Assembly: GCF_029215955.1 (NCBI RefSeq)
Contig: NZ_JAEMVA010000008.1
Location: 1-63,590 of the forward strand
Source of the DNA: Sulfurimonas sp. SAG-AH-194-I05
Lineage (GTDB): Bacteria; Campylobacterota; Campylobacteria; Campylobacterales; Sulfurimonadaceae
Direction: 5' to 3'
Length of the DNA: 63,590 nucleotides
Part shown: positions 16,895 to 26,365 of the stretch, in pieces
Layout: every line of letters starts with the position of its first letter
Numbering within the stretch: position 1 is the stretch's first letter
The notes under the pieces: model-generated
Told to the model about the DNA's origin: nothing
Databases searched by the model: none
What the model saw: only the letters and a program-made list of their open reading frames with translations
Made by a program: the position numbers and the translations under genes

Positions 16895-18256
16895 ATGAAA
16901 AAAATTGTTCTCTCAACTCTATTGGCAGTTACCCTAGGTACTGTAAGTGCAAGTGCAGGTATGAAGTTTTATACAGATGCAAACGGACAACTTTTTGTTA
17001 CCCCAGGAAAAGGGCGTACAGAATTAAATGTTAATCCTCAAGAAGTTATGGATGCTATGCAAACAGCTTCTAAAACGACAAAATCTTCAAAGAAAATGGA
17101 TATTCTTGCAAAAGATATGACTTCATTAAAAGAAGACGTTACAGAACTTAAAGAAGAAAATAAAGTTCTTAAAAAGAAAAGTACATCTGTATTTGCCAAG
17201 GCAGATAAGCTTAAGTTTAGTGGTCTAACATATATTGGGTTTACAAATAATGCGAGAAAAAAGACTATTAGTACAGGTCCTAATGCAACAAAATCAGAAT
17301 CTAACTTTGAACTTCGAAGATCGTATTTTCAGTTAAAAGCATACTTGTTAGAAGACCCTAAGTCTTACTTCCGCGTTACAATGGATATGTCACAAAATAC
17401 TGCAGGAGATTTAGCTGTTCGTGCTAAATATGCATACCTATACTTAAATGATGTGCTACCAAATACTGGTGTTGAACTTGGTCTTGTGCACCGTCCATGG
17501 CATGATTATGAAGAACATAATGCGTGGTACTATCGTAATATTTCAAAAGTTTTAGTAGAAGCTAAAAATGGTGGTGATTTATCTAATTCAGCAGACTTTG
17601 GTTTTAACTTAAAAACAAAAACTCAATACCTTGATACAGAAATTGGTGTGTTTAATGGTGAGGGATACCATTCAGATTTTAATGATAAAGAAGCAACAAA
17701 TAGTGTGAGCGTAAGTAATGGTATGAGTTTGGAATGGAGAGCTACTACACACCTTATGGGTGAAAACGGCAAAGACAAACAAACGAAAAAGACGTATGCA
17801 GATGCTTCTTTCTTTGGTCAGTACAACAAAGCACATAAAGCAAGTGGTAGTGGTATTGCTAATCAATATGATGACTTAATCTTTATGGGTTTTCATACAG
17901 TGTATAACCAGCCATCATTTTTACTATCTGCACAGTATATAACTTCTTTAGATACTGCGAATAATAGCACGTATATATCTGCACAAGCAGGTGATGGATA
18001 CAGTGTAAATGGTGAATACCGTTTTGGACATGATTATGACTATAGAGCAATCGCGCGTTATGATAGTTGGACTGATAAAAAAATAGCAGCAACGCCAGAA
18101 ACAGATAATACGGCATATATTTTAGGTGGTGCTTGGGAACAAAATAAAAATGTTCAATGGGTTGCCAATGTGATAGTAACAGATAACGACAAAGGCAGTG
18201 CGAGAGAAAATGAAAATGGAACGCAGTATATGCTAACTGCTGAGGTGAAATTTTAG
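16895..18256 (+). CDS. Phosphate-type outer-membrane porin (OprP/OprO-like)
   Basis: 453 residues from ATG at 16895, chosen because AAGGAA lies 8 bp upstream and the protein then starts with a clean signal peptide (MKKIVLSTLLAVTLGTVSASA); an upstream in-frame TTG would lie on the -10 box. The mature part has a short coiled coil (about 70-100), as in trimeric porins, then alternating beta strands with aromatic girdles (FELRRSYFQLKAYLLEDPKSYFRVTMDM, split here only for description) and a C-terminal strand ending in aromatic F. Phosphate selectivity is inferred from the PHO-box-like promoter and the divergent pstS; a general anion porin is the alternative. Confidence 0.82.
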   Translation: MKKIVLSTLLAVTLGTVSASAGMKFYTDANGQLFVTPGKGRTELNVNPQEVMDAMQTASKTTKSSKKMDILAKDMTSLKEDVTELKEENKVLKKKSTSVFAKADKLKFSGLTYIGFTNNARKKTISTGPNATKSESNFELRRSYFQLKAYLLEDPKSYFRVTMDMSQNTAGDLAVRAKYAYLYLNDVLPNTGVELGLVHRPWHDYEEHNAWYYRNISKVLVEAKNGGDLSNSADFGFNLKTKTQYLDTEIGVFNGEGYHSDFNDKEATNSVSVSNGMSLEWRATTHLMGENGKDKQTKKTYADASFFGQYNKAHKASGSGIANQYDDLIFMGFHTVYNQPSFLLSAQYITSLDTANNSTYISAQAGDGYSVNGEYRFGHDYDYRAIARYDSWTDKKIAATPETDNTAYILGGAWEQNKNVQWVANVIVTDNDKGSARENENGTQYMLTAEVKF

Positions 18257-18280
18257 GCATGAGGCATTTGCCTCTGTGCC
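18256..18280 (+). terminator. Stem-loop at the porin stop codon
   Basis: GAGGC-ATTT-GCCTC stem with an outer GGCA/TGCC arm, starting in the porin stop codon. No T tract follows, so it may act as an RNA 3' stabiliser or a weak terminator. Confidence 0.4.
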
Positions 18281-18342
18281 GCACGCATCTCTCTATCTAT
18301 CGTAAATATCTTCATCATTGTTTTTTTTAAAACTATAATTGC

Positions 18343-18348
18343 TATAAT
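18343..18348 (+). promoter_or_regulatory. -10 box of the desaturase gene
   Basis: TATAAT 27 bp upstream of the ATG at 18376, preceded by a T-rich stretch. Campylobacterota sigma-70 promoters often rely on T-rich DNA where a -35 box would be. Confidence 0.5.
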
Positions 18349-18375
18349 ACTACAAAAATTATAAGGTTCATAAGC

Positions 18376-19362
18376 ATGGCTAATAGTAAATATCCGGATA
18401 TCTTTGATGAATTGAAATCTACTGTTCGTGCAGCAGGATTGTTAGAACGCACTCCATTACGTGGTTCAGTTGAGATGGCAGCAACAATTTTTTCTATGAT
18501 TATTGTGTATGCAGTTGTTTACAACTGGAATATTGTTGAAGCTCTATGGTGGGCACCTTTTGCTTTGGCATTTTTTATGGTCATTATTTTTACACGCGCT
18601 GTATTTATCTCACATGACCTTTTGCATACGCAGTACTTTAAAAGTAAATCACTTGCTTTTAAATCAAGTTATCCTTTTTCTGCTTTTATTTTAAGTAACT
18701 CATCTTCGTGGTGGGACTGGAAGCATAATATTAATCACCATACCTTTTGTAATATTCCTCAAAAAGATGAAGATATTCGTGCAATGGATGGAGCTTTTAC
18801 AAATAAAGACATGGGTGATAAAGCATGGCTAAGAAGTACAAAGTATGTTGTATTTTGGGGAGCTATGTTTTTTATGTATCCTGCATTTATAGCACAGTCT
18901 TACTCTTTTGTACTTAGCCGTAAAAAGTATGGTGAACTTGCATTAATGCTTCTTCACTGGCCAATAGTTTGGGGACCTGTATTTTATTTTCTTCCTATTG
19001 CTGATGCATTACGTGTATTTATTACTTTAAATATTGTTTTATCAGCTTGGTTAGCATTTGGATTTATTACAAACCATTTAGGCTGTGAAGTTATTGAAGA
19101 AGAAGATGCAGAAGGACTTTCTTGGATGGAGTTACAGATGAGAACTTCGCGTTCATTAAAAGGTGGTTTTTTAGTACACTGGTTTTATGGTGGACTTAAC
19201 ACACAAATAGAACATCATTTATTTCCAAAAGCCCCAAGATTTCATCTTTTAAAGGTACAGAAAATGACTAAGGATTTTGCAAAAAAGCATAATATAGAGT
19301 ATTTTGAGACAACACCTCTACGAGCATATATACAAATAAATGATGTTTTAAAGAAGTACTAA
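18376..19362 (+). CDS. Membrane fatty acid desaturase
   Basis: 328 residues with at least four hydrophobic segments. The three histidine boxes that bind the di-iron centre are visible: HDLLH (near residue 77), HNINHH (near 118) and QIEHHLFP (near 276). It should introduce a double bond into membrane lipid acyl chains using O2, with an electron donor that is not encoded nearby. A second desaturase (24114-25286) with a slightly different first and second box lies 4.8 kb away. Regiospecificity cannot be read from the sequence. Confidence 0.88.
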   Translation: MANSKYPDIFDELKSTVRAAGLLERTPLRGSVEMAATIFSMIIVYAVVYNWNIVEALWWAPFALAFFMVIIFTRAVFISHDLLHTQYFKSKSLAFKSSYPFSAFILSNSSSWWDWKHNINHHTFCNIPQKDEDIRAMDGAFTNKDMGDKAWLRSTKYVVFWGAMFFMYPAFIAQSYSFVLSRKKYGELALMLLHWPIVWGPVFYFLPIADALRVFITLNIVLSAWLAFGFITNHLGCEVIEEEDAEGLSWMELQMRTSRSLKGGFLVHWFYGGLNTQIEHHLFPKAPRFHLLKVQKMTKDFAKKHNIEYFETTPLRAYIQINDVLKKY

Positions 19363-19404
19363 TTTTAGATACAATACGTACAATATATTTCCTAAAGGAA
19401 TAAA

Positions 19405-21351
19405 GTGCATACATTTAAAATACTACTACGATATTACTTCTATATAATGGGAATCTTCTTTGTAGGAAGATTACTATTATTTATAAAGTATTATGATGAT
19501 ATTTCTCAGAGTGGAGTTGATTACTGGTTGACTTTTCTTTACGGTTTAAGACTTGACACTATAAGTGCATCAGCTCTTTTACTCATTCCATTACTTTTAT
19601 TATCTTTTTCTCATAAAAAGATGTATACATTTATAAAAGTAGTTTTTAAATATTATTTTTTAGTGATTCTTTCCCTTGTTCTTTATATTGAAAATGCTAC
19701 ATTCCCTTTTATTGCACAGTATGATGTTCGACCAAACTATCTTTTTGTAGAATATTTAGAATATCCTAAAGAAGTTTTTTCGATGATATTTTCCGCATAT
19801 AAGTTAGAACTTTTCATCTCATTTGTCATGATATCCTCATTTATCTATCTTTATTTAAAGAAAGAAGAAAAAAGTATAGAGACTATTCTTGAAGTGCATT
19901 ACGTGAAAAGAGCATTCTTGTTTATACCACTTTTTGCATTACTATTTATGGGTTTTCGTTCTTCGTTTGGGCATAGACCTGCGAATGGGTCAGATGCAAT
20001 GTATACGACAAATAGAATGGTAAATGAAATTACTAAAAATTCAATTTATAGTATTAGTTATTCTATATACAGTAACAATGTACATCAAAATAACGCGATT
20101 AAACACTACGGAAAAATGGATATTCCCGAGGCTATAAAAAGAGTGCAAAAACGTTTGAATATTGTAGGTGCTGATAGTGCTTTTCCATTAAGTAGAATTG
20201 AAAAAACACACTTTAAAGGAAAAGAACCTAAAAATCTTGTTATATTTATTCAAGAAAGTATGGGCTACCAATTTGTACATGCTTTAGGTGGAGAAGAAGG
20301 GATTACACCAAATATGAATAGGTTAAGTAAAGAGGGTATTTTACTTAGTGATTTATACTCGAATGGAACGCGAAGTATTCGTGGTCTTGCTGGAGTTTCT
20401 GCAGGAAATTTTTCAGTACCTGGAAAAGGGGTTTTAAGCCGTAATAAGTCTCAAGACAACTTTTTTACTTTAGCAACTGTACTTAAAGAATTTAATTATC
20501 ATACAACTTTTATGTATGGTGGTGAGAGTAGGTTTGATAATATGAAAGGGTGGTATATTGGAAATGGTTTTGATGAAGTGATTGATCAACCCATGTTTAA
20601 AAATCCCACATTTGTTGCCCCTTGGGGAGTATGTGATGAAGACTTAGTTGTACGAGCAAATAAAGAATTTAAAGAAATGTATGCCAAGAAGCAAAAATTT
20701 GCTACTGTGATGTTTTCTCAATCAAATCATTCACCATTTGAATACCCTAATGAAAAAATAGACGTACTAAGTGGTGTGCCAATTAAAAGTGTAAAAAATG
20801 CAGTTAAATATGCGGACTATGCAATTGGAAAATTTATAGAACTTGCAAGGGCTGAAGCGTATTATAAAGATACTATTATTGTGATTGTGGCGGACCATAA
20901 TGTACGTACATATGGAAAAGATATGGTTCCCGTAGATATGTACCATATTCCAGGCCTTATTTTAGGTGGAGGGATTCAACCTATGGTACATGATGCAATT
21001 ACAACGCAACCAGACTTGTTAGCAACTGCATTAGACTTAATTGGTTTAGATTTAATGTATCCAATTATGGGACACTCAATTTTCAGTGATAAAAAACAAA
21101 ATATTTCTCTTATGCAGTTTTATGATTCGTACGCCCTTAGAGTAGGAAATAAAGTAGCTATTGTTAGACCTAATAAAGAAGCGAGTACTTTTCTTTATGA
21201 AGAACCTACAGAGTACTTTGATAGAAGTTATCACCTGACTCCAATAGAGCATGACAAAGAATTAGAAAAAGATGCACTAGCATTTGTGATAACACTCGAT
21301 TATGTTTATAATGAAAAGTTGTATAGAAATGCAAAAGAAGCAACCAAATAG
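19405..21351 (+). CDS. LtaS/OpgB-like membrane sulfatase-fold transferase
   Basis: 648 residues. GTG start at 19405, with AAAGGAA 5 bp upstream. Five N-terminal membrane helices (first about 200 residues), then a periplasmic alkaline-phosphatase-superfamily domain: IFIQESMGY (metal site), a catalytic Thr in SNGTRSIRG, GGESRFDN, a later SNHSPFEYP and VADHNVRT. This is the layout of lipoteichoic acid synthase-like and phosphoglycerol transferase I enzymes of Gram-negative bacteria, which move glycerol phosphate or similar head groups onto surface glycans. The actual acceptor is unknown. Confidence 0.82.
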   Translation: MHTFKILLRYYFYIMGIFFVGRLLLFIKYYDDISQSGVDYWLTFLYGLRLDTISASALLLIPLLLLSFSHKKMYTFIKVVFKYYFLVILSLVLYIENATFPFIAQYDVRPNYLFVEYLEYPKEVFSMIFSAYKLELFISFVMISSFIYLYLKKEEKSIETILEVHYVKRAFLFIPLFALLFMGFRSSFGHRPANGSDAMYTTNRMVNEITKNSIYSISYSIYSNNVHQNNAIKHYGKMDIPEAIKRVQKRLNIVGADSAFPLSRIEKTHFKGKEPKNLVIFIQESMGYQFVHALGGEEGITPNMNRLSKEGILLSDLYSNGTRSIRGLAGVSAGNFSVPGKGVLSRNKSQDNFFTLATVLKEFNYHTTFMYGGESRFDNMKGWYIGNGFDEVIDQPMFKNPTFVAPWGVCDEDLVVRANKEFKEMYAKKQKFATVMFSQSNHSPFEYPNEKIDVLSGVPIKSVKNAVKYADYAIGKFIELARAEAYYKDTIIVIVADHNVRTYGKDMVPVDMYHIPGLILGGGIQPMVHDAITTQPDLLATALDLIGLDLMYPIMGHSIFSDKKQNISLMQFYDSYALRVGNKVAIVRPNKEASTFLYEEPTEYFDRSYHLTPIEHDKELEKDALAFVITLDYVYNEKLYRNAKEATK

Positions 21352-21448
21352 GTACTATGTTAAAAGATTATCAGCTTTTTTTATGATAGAGAGTAGTACA
21401 ATGGTAGAAATGAAATAGAAAATAAGTTTAAATTTTCAAGGATTAAAA

Positions 21449-22090
21449 ATGAAAATACAATTAGTAGTGATAAGTGCTGCGATGATAGTTTTATCGAGTG
21501 GGTGTGCAACAAAAGAAAAAAATATAGAACCTGAAAGTACTACAAGTTATGTAAATAATTTGGAGCATGTATGTGTTGCAAATAATCCATACTTTAAAGC
21601 AGATAGAATTGATGAAACTATAAAAGAAGTTTTTTATAAACATGGACTACGTACATCATTTTATAAAAAAGATGCAATACCAGCATCATGTAACCACAGA
21701 GTATATTATACGCATAATGGTATTTTCGATACTGAACCTTATTTAAACCAAATAGACATTACAATGTATAAAAATAAGCAAGAGATAGGAAGTGTAGAGT
21801 ATGTTTTGGAAAATACTGGTGGAGTAAATACTGATAAATTCAAAAGTACAAAAAGCAAATTAACACCCGTTCTTGAAAAACTTTTAAAAGACTACAAGAG
21901 AGAAGAGATTGACTATACTATTAATGATAGAGAGGTCGAGTATATAAAGGAAGTAGCACCACAAAATATTTCTGCTACTTCATCAGTTTTAGAACAAAAA
22001 CTAACAGAACTTCAAAGTCTTCACACAAAAGGTCTTATAACAGAAGGACAATATAATATGAAAAGAGAACAATTACTCGAAATGTATTAA
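21449..22090 (+). CDS. Lipoprotein with C-terminal SHOCT-type motif
   Basis: 213 residues with a lipobox (VLSSGCAT), so lipid-anchored. The middle (about 40-150) is mixed alpha/beta without a recognised family. The last 35 residues (LEQKLTELQSLHTKGLITEGQYNMKREQLLEMY region) fit the SHOCT motif, a short helical hairpin often found at protein ends and thought to aid oligomerisation. The stop codon directly abuts a 268-bp palindromic element. Confidence 0.78.
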   Translation: MKIQLVVISAAMIVLSSGCATKEKNIEPESTTSYVNNLEHVCVANNPYFKADRIDETIKEVFYKHGLRTSFYKKDAIPASCNHRVYYTHNGIFDTEPYLNQIDITMYKNKQEIGSVEYVLENTGGVNTDKFKSTKSKLTPVLEKLLKDYKREEIDYTINDREVEYIKEVAPQNISATSSVLEQKLTELQSLHTKGLITEGQYNMKREQLLEMY

Positions 22091-22358
22091 TAAGTAGGAG
22101 GGCATAAATAACTTCATAACAAACATCATTTAAAAGGTTTAGATTCAAGGCAAACTTCATTTGGCGATACTGGTATCGTTGAATGAAGTTTAACGCAGAA
22201 GATGAGCCTTTTAAATGATGCCCTTCGGGTAAGAAGATAAGACACAATCTACTTCGTTGAAAATCCTTGAAGCTACCAGTAGCTCCTACGGACTTTCGCC
22301 TTGTATATTATGTCTTCTCTTCTTATTTGTTATGAAGTTATTTATGCCCTCCTACTTA
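22091..22358. repeat. 268-bp palindromic element with perfect 33-bp terminal inverted repeats
   Basis: Terminal arms 22091-22123 and 22326-22358 are exact inverted repeats (33 of 33). Inside are two hairpins. Hairpin 1: 22124-22137 pairs with 22207-22220 (14 of 14), and deeper 22152-22161 with 22182-22191 (10 of 10) and CGATAC/GTATCG around a 2-nt loop. Hairpin 2: 22230-22244 pairs with 22311-22325 (14 of 15), with an inner GCTAC/GTAGC. It has no plausible coding frame and no clear target-site duplication. It could be a non-autonomous mobile element (MITE-like) or a structured RNA. Confidence 0.85.
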
Positions 22359-22384
22359 CATATTTCTAAGCGAAGGTAAAGTGT

Positions 22385-24100
22385 ATGAAAATAAAGGTTG
22401 AGACACTCAATGATTTAGCGACGTTAGTAGACTATTCATTTACAGATATATTACATTCTGATCCAGATGCAAGTAAAGACGGAATTGATTATGATCCAAG
22501 AGAAGTTTTCAGTGGGCATTATGTCCCCGTAAACCCTACACCGATAAAAGACCCTATTTATATTACACATAGCAAGAAGTTTTTTAATGAACTAGGTTTT
22601 AGTGATACCTTGGCAACATCAGAGGATTTTATCCGACTTTTTTCTGGGGATACATCACAAGTACCAGAGCCATTAAAAAAAATCGGCTGGGCGACAGGCT
22701 ACGCTCTATCTATTTATGGAAGGGAATACTACCAACAGTGTCCTTTTCAAACAGGAAATGGATACGGTGATGGACGAGCAGTATCTATTCTCGAAGCTGT
22801 TATTAATGGAAATCGTTGGGAGATGCAACTAAAGGGTGGAGGAAGAACACCATACTGTCGTGGAGCAGATGGTCGTGCAGTATTACGTTCAAGTGTTCGA
22901 GAGTTTTTAGGACAAGAACATATGAATGCTTTGGGTATTCCTTCATCACGTTCTCTTAGTTTATATACATCAAAAACAGAGACTGTCAGACGTCCATGGT
23001 TTTTAAATGGTTCGTACTCTCGAGATCCTGAAGTGATGATAGAAGAAAACGTAGCAATTACAACACGCGTCGCACCTTCTTTTATTCGAGTAGGGCAGAT
23101 TGAACTCTTTGGTCGTCGTGCACGTAAAAAAGAGCATCCTAAAGCTATGCAAGAACTTGAGCAGATTGTTTTACATCTTATTATGCGTGAGTATAATGAT
23201 GTGATTGATGCACATTTATCTGTACAAAAAAAAGTACTCTTACTTGCACAAGAGTTTCAAAAACGTCTTACATCACTTGTTGCTGACTGGATTCGAGTTG
23301 GTTTTTGTCAAGGTAATTTTAACAGTGATAACTGTGCCGCAGGTGGCTATACACTGGATTACGGTCCCTTTGGATTTATAGATATGTTTGACCCTAAATA
23401 CCAGCCATGGACGGGTGGTGGAGCTCATTATTCCTTTTTAAACCAAACAAAAGCGGCACAACGCAATTTTGATATGTTCCGTACAGCGCTACAACCCTTA
23501 CTTCTTGGAGATGAAGATGCACTACAGGAACTAGAAGTAATCAAAAATAACTTCTCAAAGCTTATGCAAGTAAAAATGATAAAAATGTGGTCTTCAAAGT
23601 TAGGACTCCATACTTTTAATGCAACTTTATTGAATGAACTTATTGCACTTATGATACAAACATCTGTTGATTACACAATATTTTTTCGAGAACTTTCTTG
23701 TATACCTAATGATATTTCTTCTCTTAAAAAAAGCTTTTATGGTGATTCTATGAATGATGCAAATATTCTACTTAGTTGGGTGGAATGGTTCGAAAAATGG
23801 AAAGCACTTATAAATGAGACCAACCCAGCAAATATAAATGCTACAAATGCAGAGTCACATGCGAAACTCGCATCGAAGATGAAGCAAGTGAATCCAAAAT
23901 ACACTTTACGAGAATGGTTTCTTGTTGGAGCTTACAAAGAAGCTGAAGTAGGGAACTATACGCTTATAAAAGAATTACAAGAGATAATGCAAGACCCTTA
24001 TGCTGAACTTTCAACTACGATAGAAGAAAAGTACTACAGAAAAAAACCTTCTGAGCTTTTTAACATTGCTGGAGTATCGCATGTGAGTTGCTCATCGTAA
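22385..24100 (+). CDS. selO: SelO (YdiU/UPF0061) protein adenylyltransferase
   Basis: 571 residues, somewhat longer than E. coli YdiU. Family blocks are clear: [37 protein letters not shown] with SSVREFL, then [15 protein letters not shown], [20 protein letters not shown] and [15 protein letters not shown]. SelO is a pseudokinase fold that transfers AMP to Ser/Thr/Tyr of target proteins, linked to redox stress. The protein ends in CSS, the same position where animal SelO carries selenocysteine; here it is an ordinary Cys codon. ATG is preceded by the end of the palindromic element at 22091-22358. Confidence 0.92.
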   Translation: MKIKVETLNDLATLVDYSFTDILHSDPDASKDGIDYDPREVFSGHYVPVNPTPIKDPIYITHSKKFFNELGFSDTLATSEDFIRLFSGDTSQVPEPLKKIGWATGYALSIYGREYYQQCPFQTGNGYGDGRAVSILEAVINGNRWEMQLKGGGRTPYCRGADGRAVLRSSVREFLGQEHMNALGIPSSRSLSLYTSKTETVRRPWFLNGSYSRDPEVMIEENVAITTRVAPSFIRVGQIELFGRRARKKEHPKAMQELEQIVLHLIMREYNDVIDAHLSVQKKVLLLAQEFQKRLTSLVADWIRVGFCQGNFNSDNCAAGGYTLDYGPFGFIDMFDPKYQPWTGGGAHYSFLNQTKAAQRNFDMFRTALQPLLLGDEDALQELEVIKNNFSKLMQVKMIKMWSSKLGLHTFNATLLNELIALMIQTSVDYTIFFRELSCIPNDISSLKKSFYGDSMNDANILLSWVEWFEKWKALINETNPANINATNAESHAKLASKMKQVNPKYTLREWFLVGAYKEAEVGNYTLIKELQEIMQDPYAELSTTIEEKYYRKKPSELFNIAGVSHVSCSS

Positions 24101-24113
24101 TTTTTTTAGAAGC

Positions 24114-25286
24114 TTAGATTCCTTCTATTGTAAGAAGTTTCGTCTTTCCGACCATTAAATCTACAGTCATTAAAATTCTTTTAAATACAGACTCTTGTCT
24201 ATACTCTAAGTTATGCTTTTTACAAATTTCTTTTACGATTGGTTGCATTTTTTGGTAAAAAGATAGTGGCATATTTGGGAAAAGATGATGTTCTATTTGG
24301 TAGTTTAAAAACCCATGTCCAAAGTCGATTAAATCAGAACCAGTGTTATAATTAACACTTCCCATAATTTGTCTGAGGTAGTACTCACCCTGTGTTTTAT
24401 GGGGTGTTGAAAACTGATAAATATCTTCAGCTGAATGGTTAGGAACGATTACTAGAAATGAATGTAGATTTGCAAATATTTCACTAAAAGCCATGATGAT
24501 TGCTACATTTGCAACAGCTTCTAGTCCACCTAAAGGAAAGAAAAGAAAAGGAATTGCAACAAATTTTAAAATGCCATAAGGTAAAATATATTCAAACCAT
24601 AAGGCACGACCATTTTTGTTAAAAAGACTTGTTTCATAGTCAAGCGTATCAGCTTCACCTCTTTTTCTTCTTGCTTTATTTTCTAAAATTCTTAATGTAT
24701 TGGGTGCATAGTATGTAAATTTCCACGTGAAAGCGAAAAGATAAACTACCGTATATTTTACCCAGTTTGGCATTTTTGCTTCATGAAGCCAAACAAGGTT
24801 TTTTTCAACATTATCAGGATCATCAGCCTCGCCTAAATGGTAGTGGTGCATGATGTTATGTTCAAATGACCATGCATCAGGTTTAATCCAGTCCATCCAG
24901 TCTATCCATCGTCTCTTCCCCGCCGCAAAGCCATCTTTTGTATAACGTTTAGGAATGTTTGGAACCTTGTCATAGGCACCGTGTAAGATAGGGTGGGTTA
25001 CATTTGACCATCGTGAAACATTTGCAACGCCAATAAGAAAAGCAGCTACAAAACCTACGGACCAAAATACTAAAGAAGAAATAGAGTACTGTGCATAGCT
25101 TAAATATGTGATGAGTAAAATAAGTGCAAATCCTGTAAAATTAGAAAGTCTTCCCCATAGTTCAAGTTTTAATAAATGCTTGAAATCTTCTTCATTTGGA
25201 GTTCCAATAGTTTTTTTAATTGCATCTATATCATGTTGGAGTTGTTGCTGGTCTACATCTCTGTAATCTGTATATTTTTGTTCCAT
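24114..25286 (-). CDS. Second membrane fatty acid desaturase
   Basis: 390 residues with four or more membrane segments. Histidine boxes HPILH, HNIMHHYH and YQIEHHLFP are all present, so the di-iron site should be intact. The long N-terminal soluble part (about 1-45) and the third box of the QIEHH type resemble acyl-lipid desaturases of the DesA/omega class. It converges on selO (13-bp gap) and diverges from ilvE. Confidence 0.88.
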   Translation of the reverse strand: MEQKYTDYRDVDQQQLQHDIDAIKKTIGTPNEEDFKHLLKLELWGRLSNFTGFALILLITYLSYAQYSISSLVFWSVGFVAAFLIGVANVSRWSNVTHPILHGAYDKVPNIPKRYTKDGFAAGKRRWIDWMDWIKPDAWSFEHNIMHHYHLGEADDPDNVEKNLVWLHEAKMPNWVKYTVVYLFAFTWKFTYYAPNTLRILENKARRKRGEADTLDYETSLFNKNGRALWFEYILPYGILKFVAIPFLFFPLGGLEAVANVAIIMAFSEIFANLHSFLVIVPNHSAEDIYQFSTPHKTQGEYYLRQIMGSVNYNTGSDLIDFGHGFLNYQIEHHLFPNMPLSFYQKMQPIVKEICKKHNLEYRQESVFKRILMTVDLMVGKTKLLTIEGI

Positions 25287-25409
25287 GCGTAGCCTTATTA
25301 TTATATTAATCTGATATTATATATAAAAAAGCTTAATGTTAATACAATTCAGCTAAAATACAAAACTTTTAGTACACAAAAAATAAGACAATAATTATTG
25401 GAGATTTTA

Positions 25410-26330
25410 ATGGATGCAGCCAAGTATATTTGGATGAATGGAAAATTTGTAAATTGGGACGATGCCAAGATACATGTTCTTTCACATACATTACACTATG
25501 GAAATGGTGTAATTGAAGGGACTAAGGCGTATAAGACTAAAAAAGGCTATGCAATTTTTCGTTTAAATGAGCATACTTCTAGATTAAAAGAATCTGCAAA
25601 AATGACATTAATAGATATTCCCTACTCAGTTGAAGAACTCAATCTTGCACAAATGGATTTGATTAGAAAAAATGAGTTTACTGGTGATAATGTTTATTTA
25701 CGCCCCTTTGCATTTTTAGGCTACGGTGTTATGGGTGTTTACCATAAAGATGCTCCTGTTGAGACGGTTCTTTCAGCATGGGAATGGGGTGCTTATCTCG
25801 GTGAAGATGGTTTGAAAAATGGAATTAGACTAAAAATCGCTTCAATGACGCGACCTTCAAACACTTCAAATATGGGTAAAGCAAAAGCAACGGCAAATTA
25901 TTTAAACTCTCAAATGGCAAAATATGAAGCTATTGATTGTGGCTATGATGAAGCACTCCTTTTAGATGACCAAGGCTATGTAGCTGAGGCTTCTGGAGCG
26001 TGTTTTTTCATGGTAAAAAATGGAGAGTTAATTACTCCTCCAAATGATAATTCACTTGCTTCAATAACACAAAAAATGGTTATAGAAATGGCTGAAGATT
26101 TTGGAATCAAAGTAGTTCGAAGAAGAATCACACGAGAAGAAGTGTATGTTGCAGATGAAGCATTTTTAACAGGAACAGCAGCAGAAATTACACCTGTTGC
26201 AAATGTTGATGCAAGAACAATTGGCTGTGGTTCACGTGGCGTTATGACTGAAAAAATTCAAAGTACATATTTTGATATTGTTTTTGGACGTAACAAAAAG
26301 TATGAACATTATTTAACGTATATAGATTAA
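25410..26330 (+). CDS. ilvE: Branched-chain amino acid aminotransferase
   Basis: 306 residues from ATG at 25410, chosen because GGAG lies 6 bp upstream; a TTG 12 bp earlier overlaps that Shine-Dalgarno sequence. Fold-type IV PLP enzyme: HYGNGVIEGTKAY near the N-terminus, catalytic Lys in the stretch GKAKATANYLNSQ (NYLNS follows the PLP lysine), DEALLLDDQGYVAEASGACFF, and FLTGTAAEITPV near the C-terminus. It makes or breaks down Val, Leu and Ile with 2-oxoglutarate/glutamate. Confidence 0.93.
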   Translation: MDAAKYIWMNGKFVNWDDAKIHVLSHTLHYGNGVIEGTKAYKTKKGYAIFRLNEHTSRLKESAKMTLIDIPYSVEELNLAQMDLIRKNEFTGDNVYLRPFAFLGYGVMGVYHKDAPVETVLSAWEWGAYLGEDGLKNGIRLKIASMTRPSNTSNMGKAKATANYLNSQMAKYEAIDCGYDEALLLDDQGYVAEASGACFFMVKNGELITPPNDNSLASITQKMVIEMAEDFGIKVVRRRITREEVYVADEAFLTGTAAEITPVANVDARTIGCGSRGVMTEKIQSTYFDIVFGRNKKYEHYLTYID

Positions 26331-26365
26331 GAACAAGGAAATTGAAAATGAAGGAGAATTTACTT

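Noticed and set aside
22035..22247. Minus-strand open frame of about 70 codons across the palindromic element
   Set aside because: It covers the inverted repeat arm and the end of a well-supported gene; composition is unlike neighbouring proteins, and there is no Shine-Dalgarno sequence.
22385..24100. Selenocysteine at the end of SelO
   Set aside because: The position is an ordinary Cys codon followed by two Ser codons and a stop; no in-frame TGA or SECIS-like hairpin.
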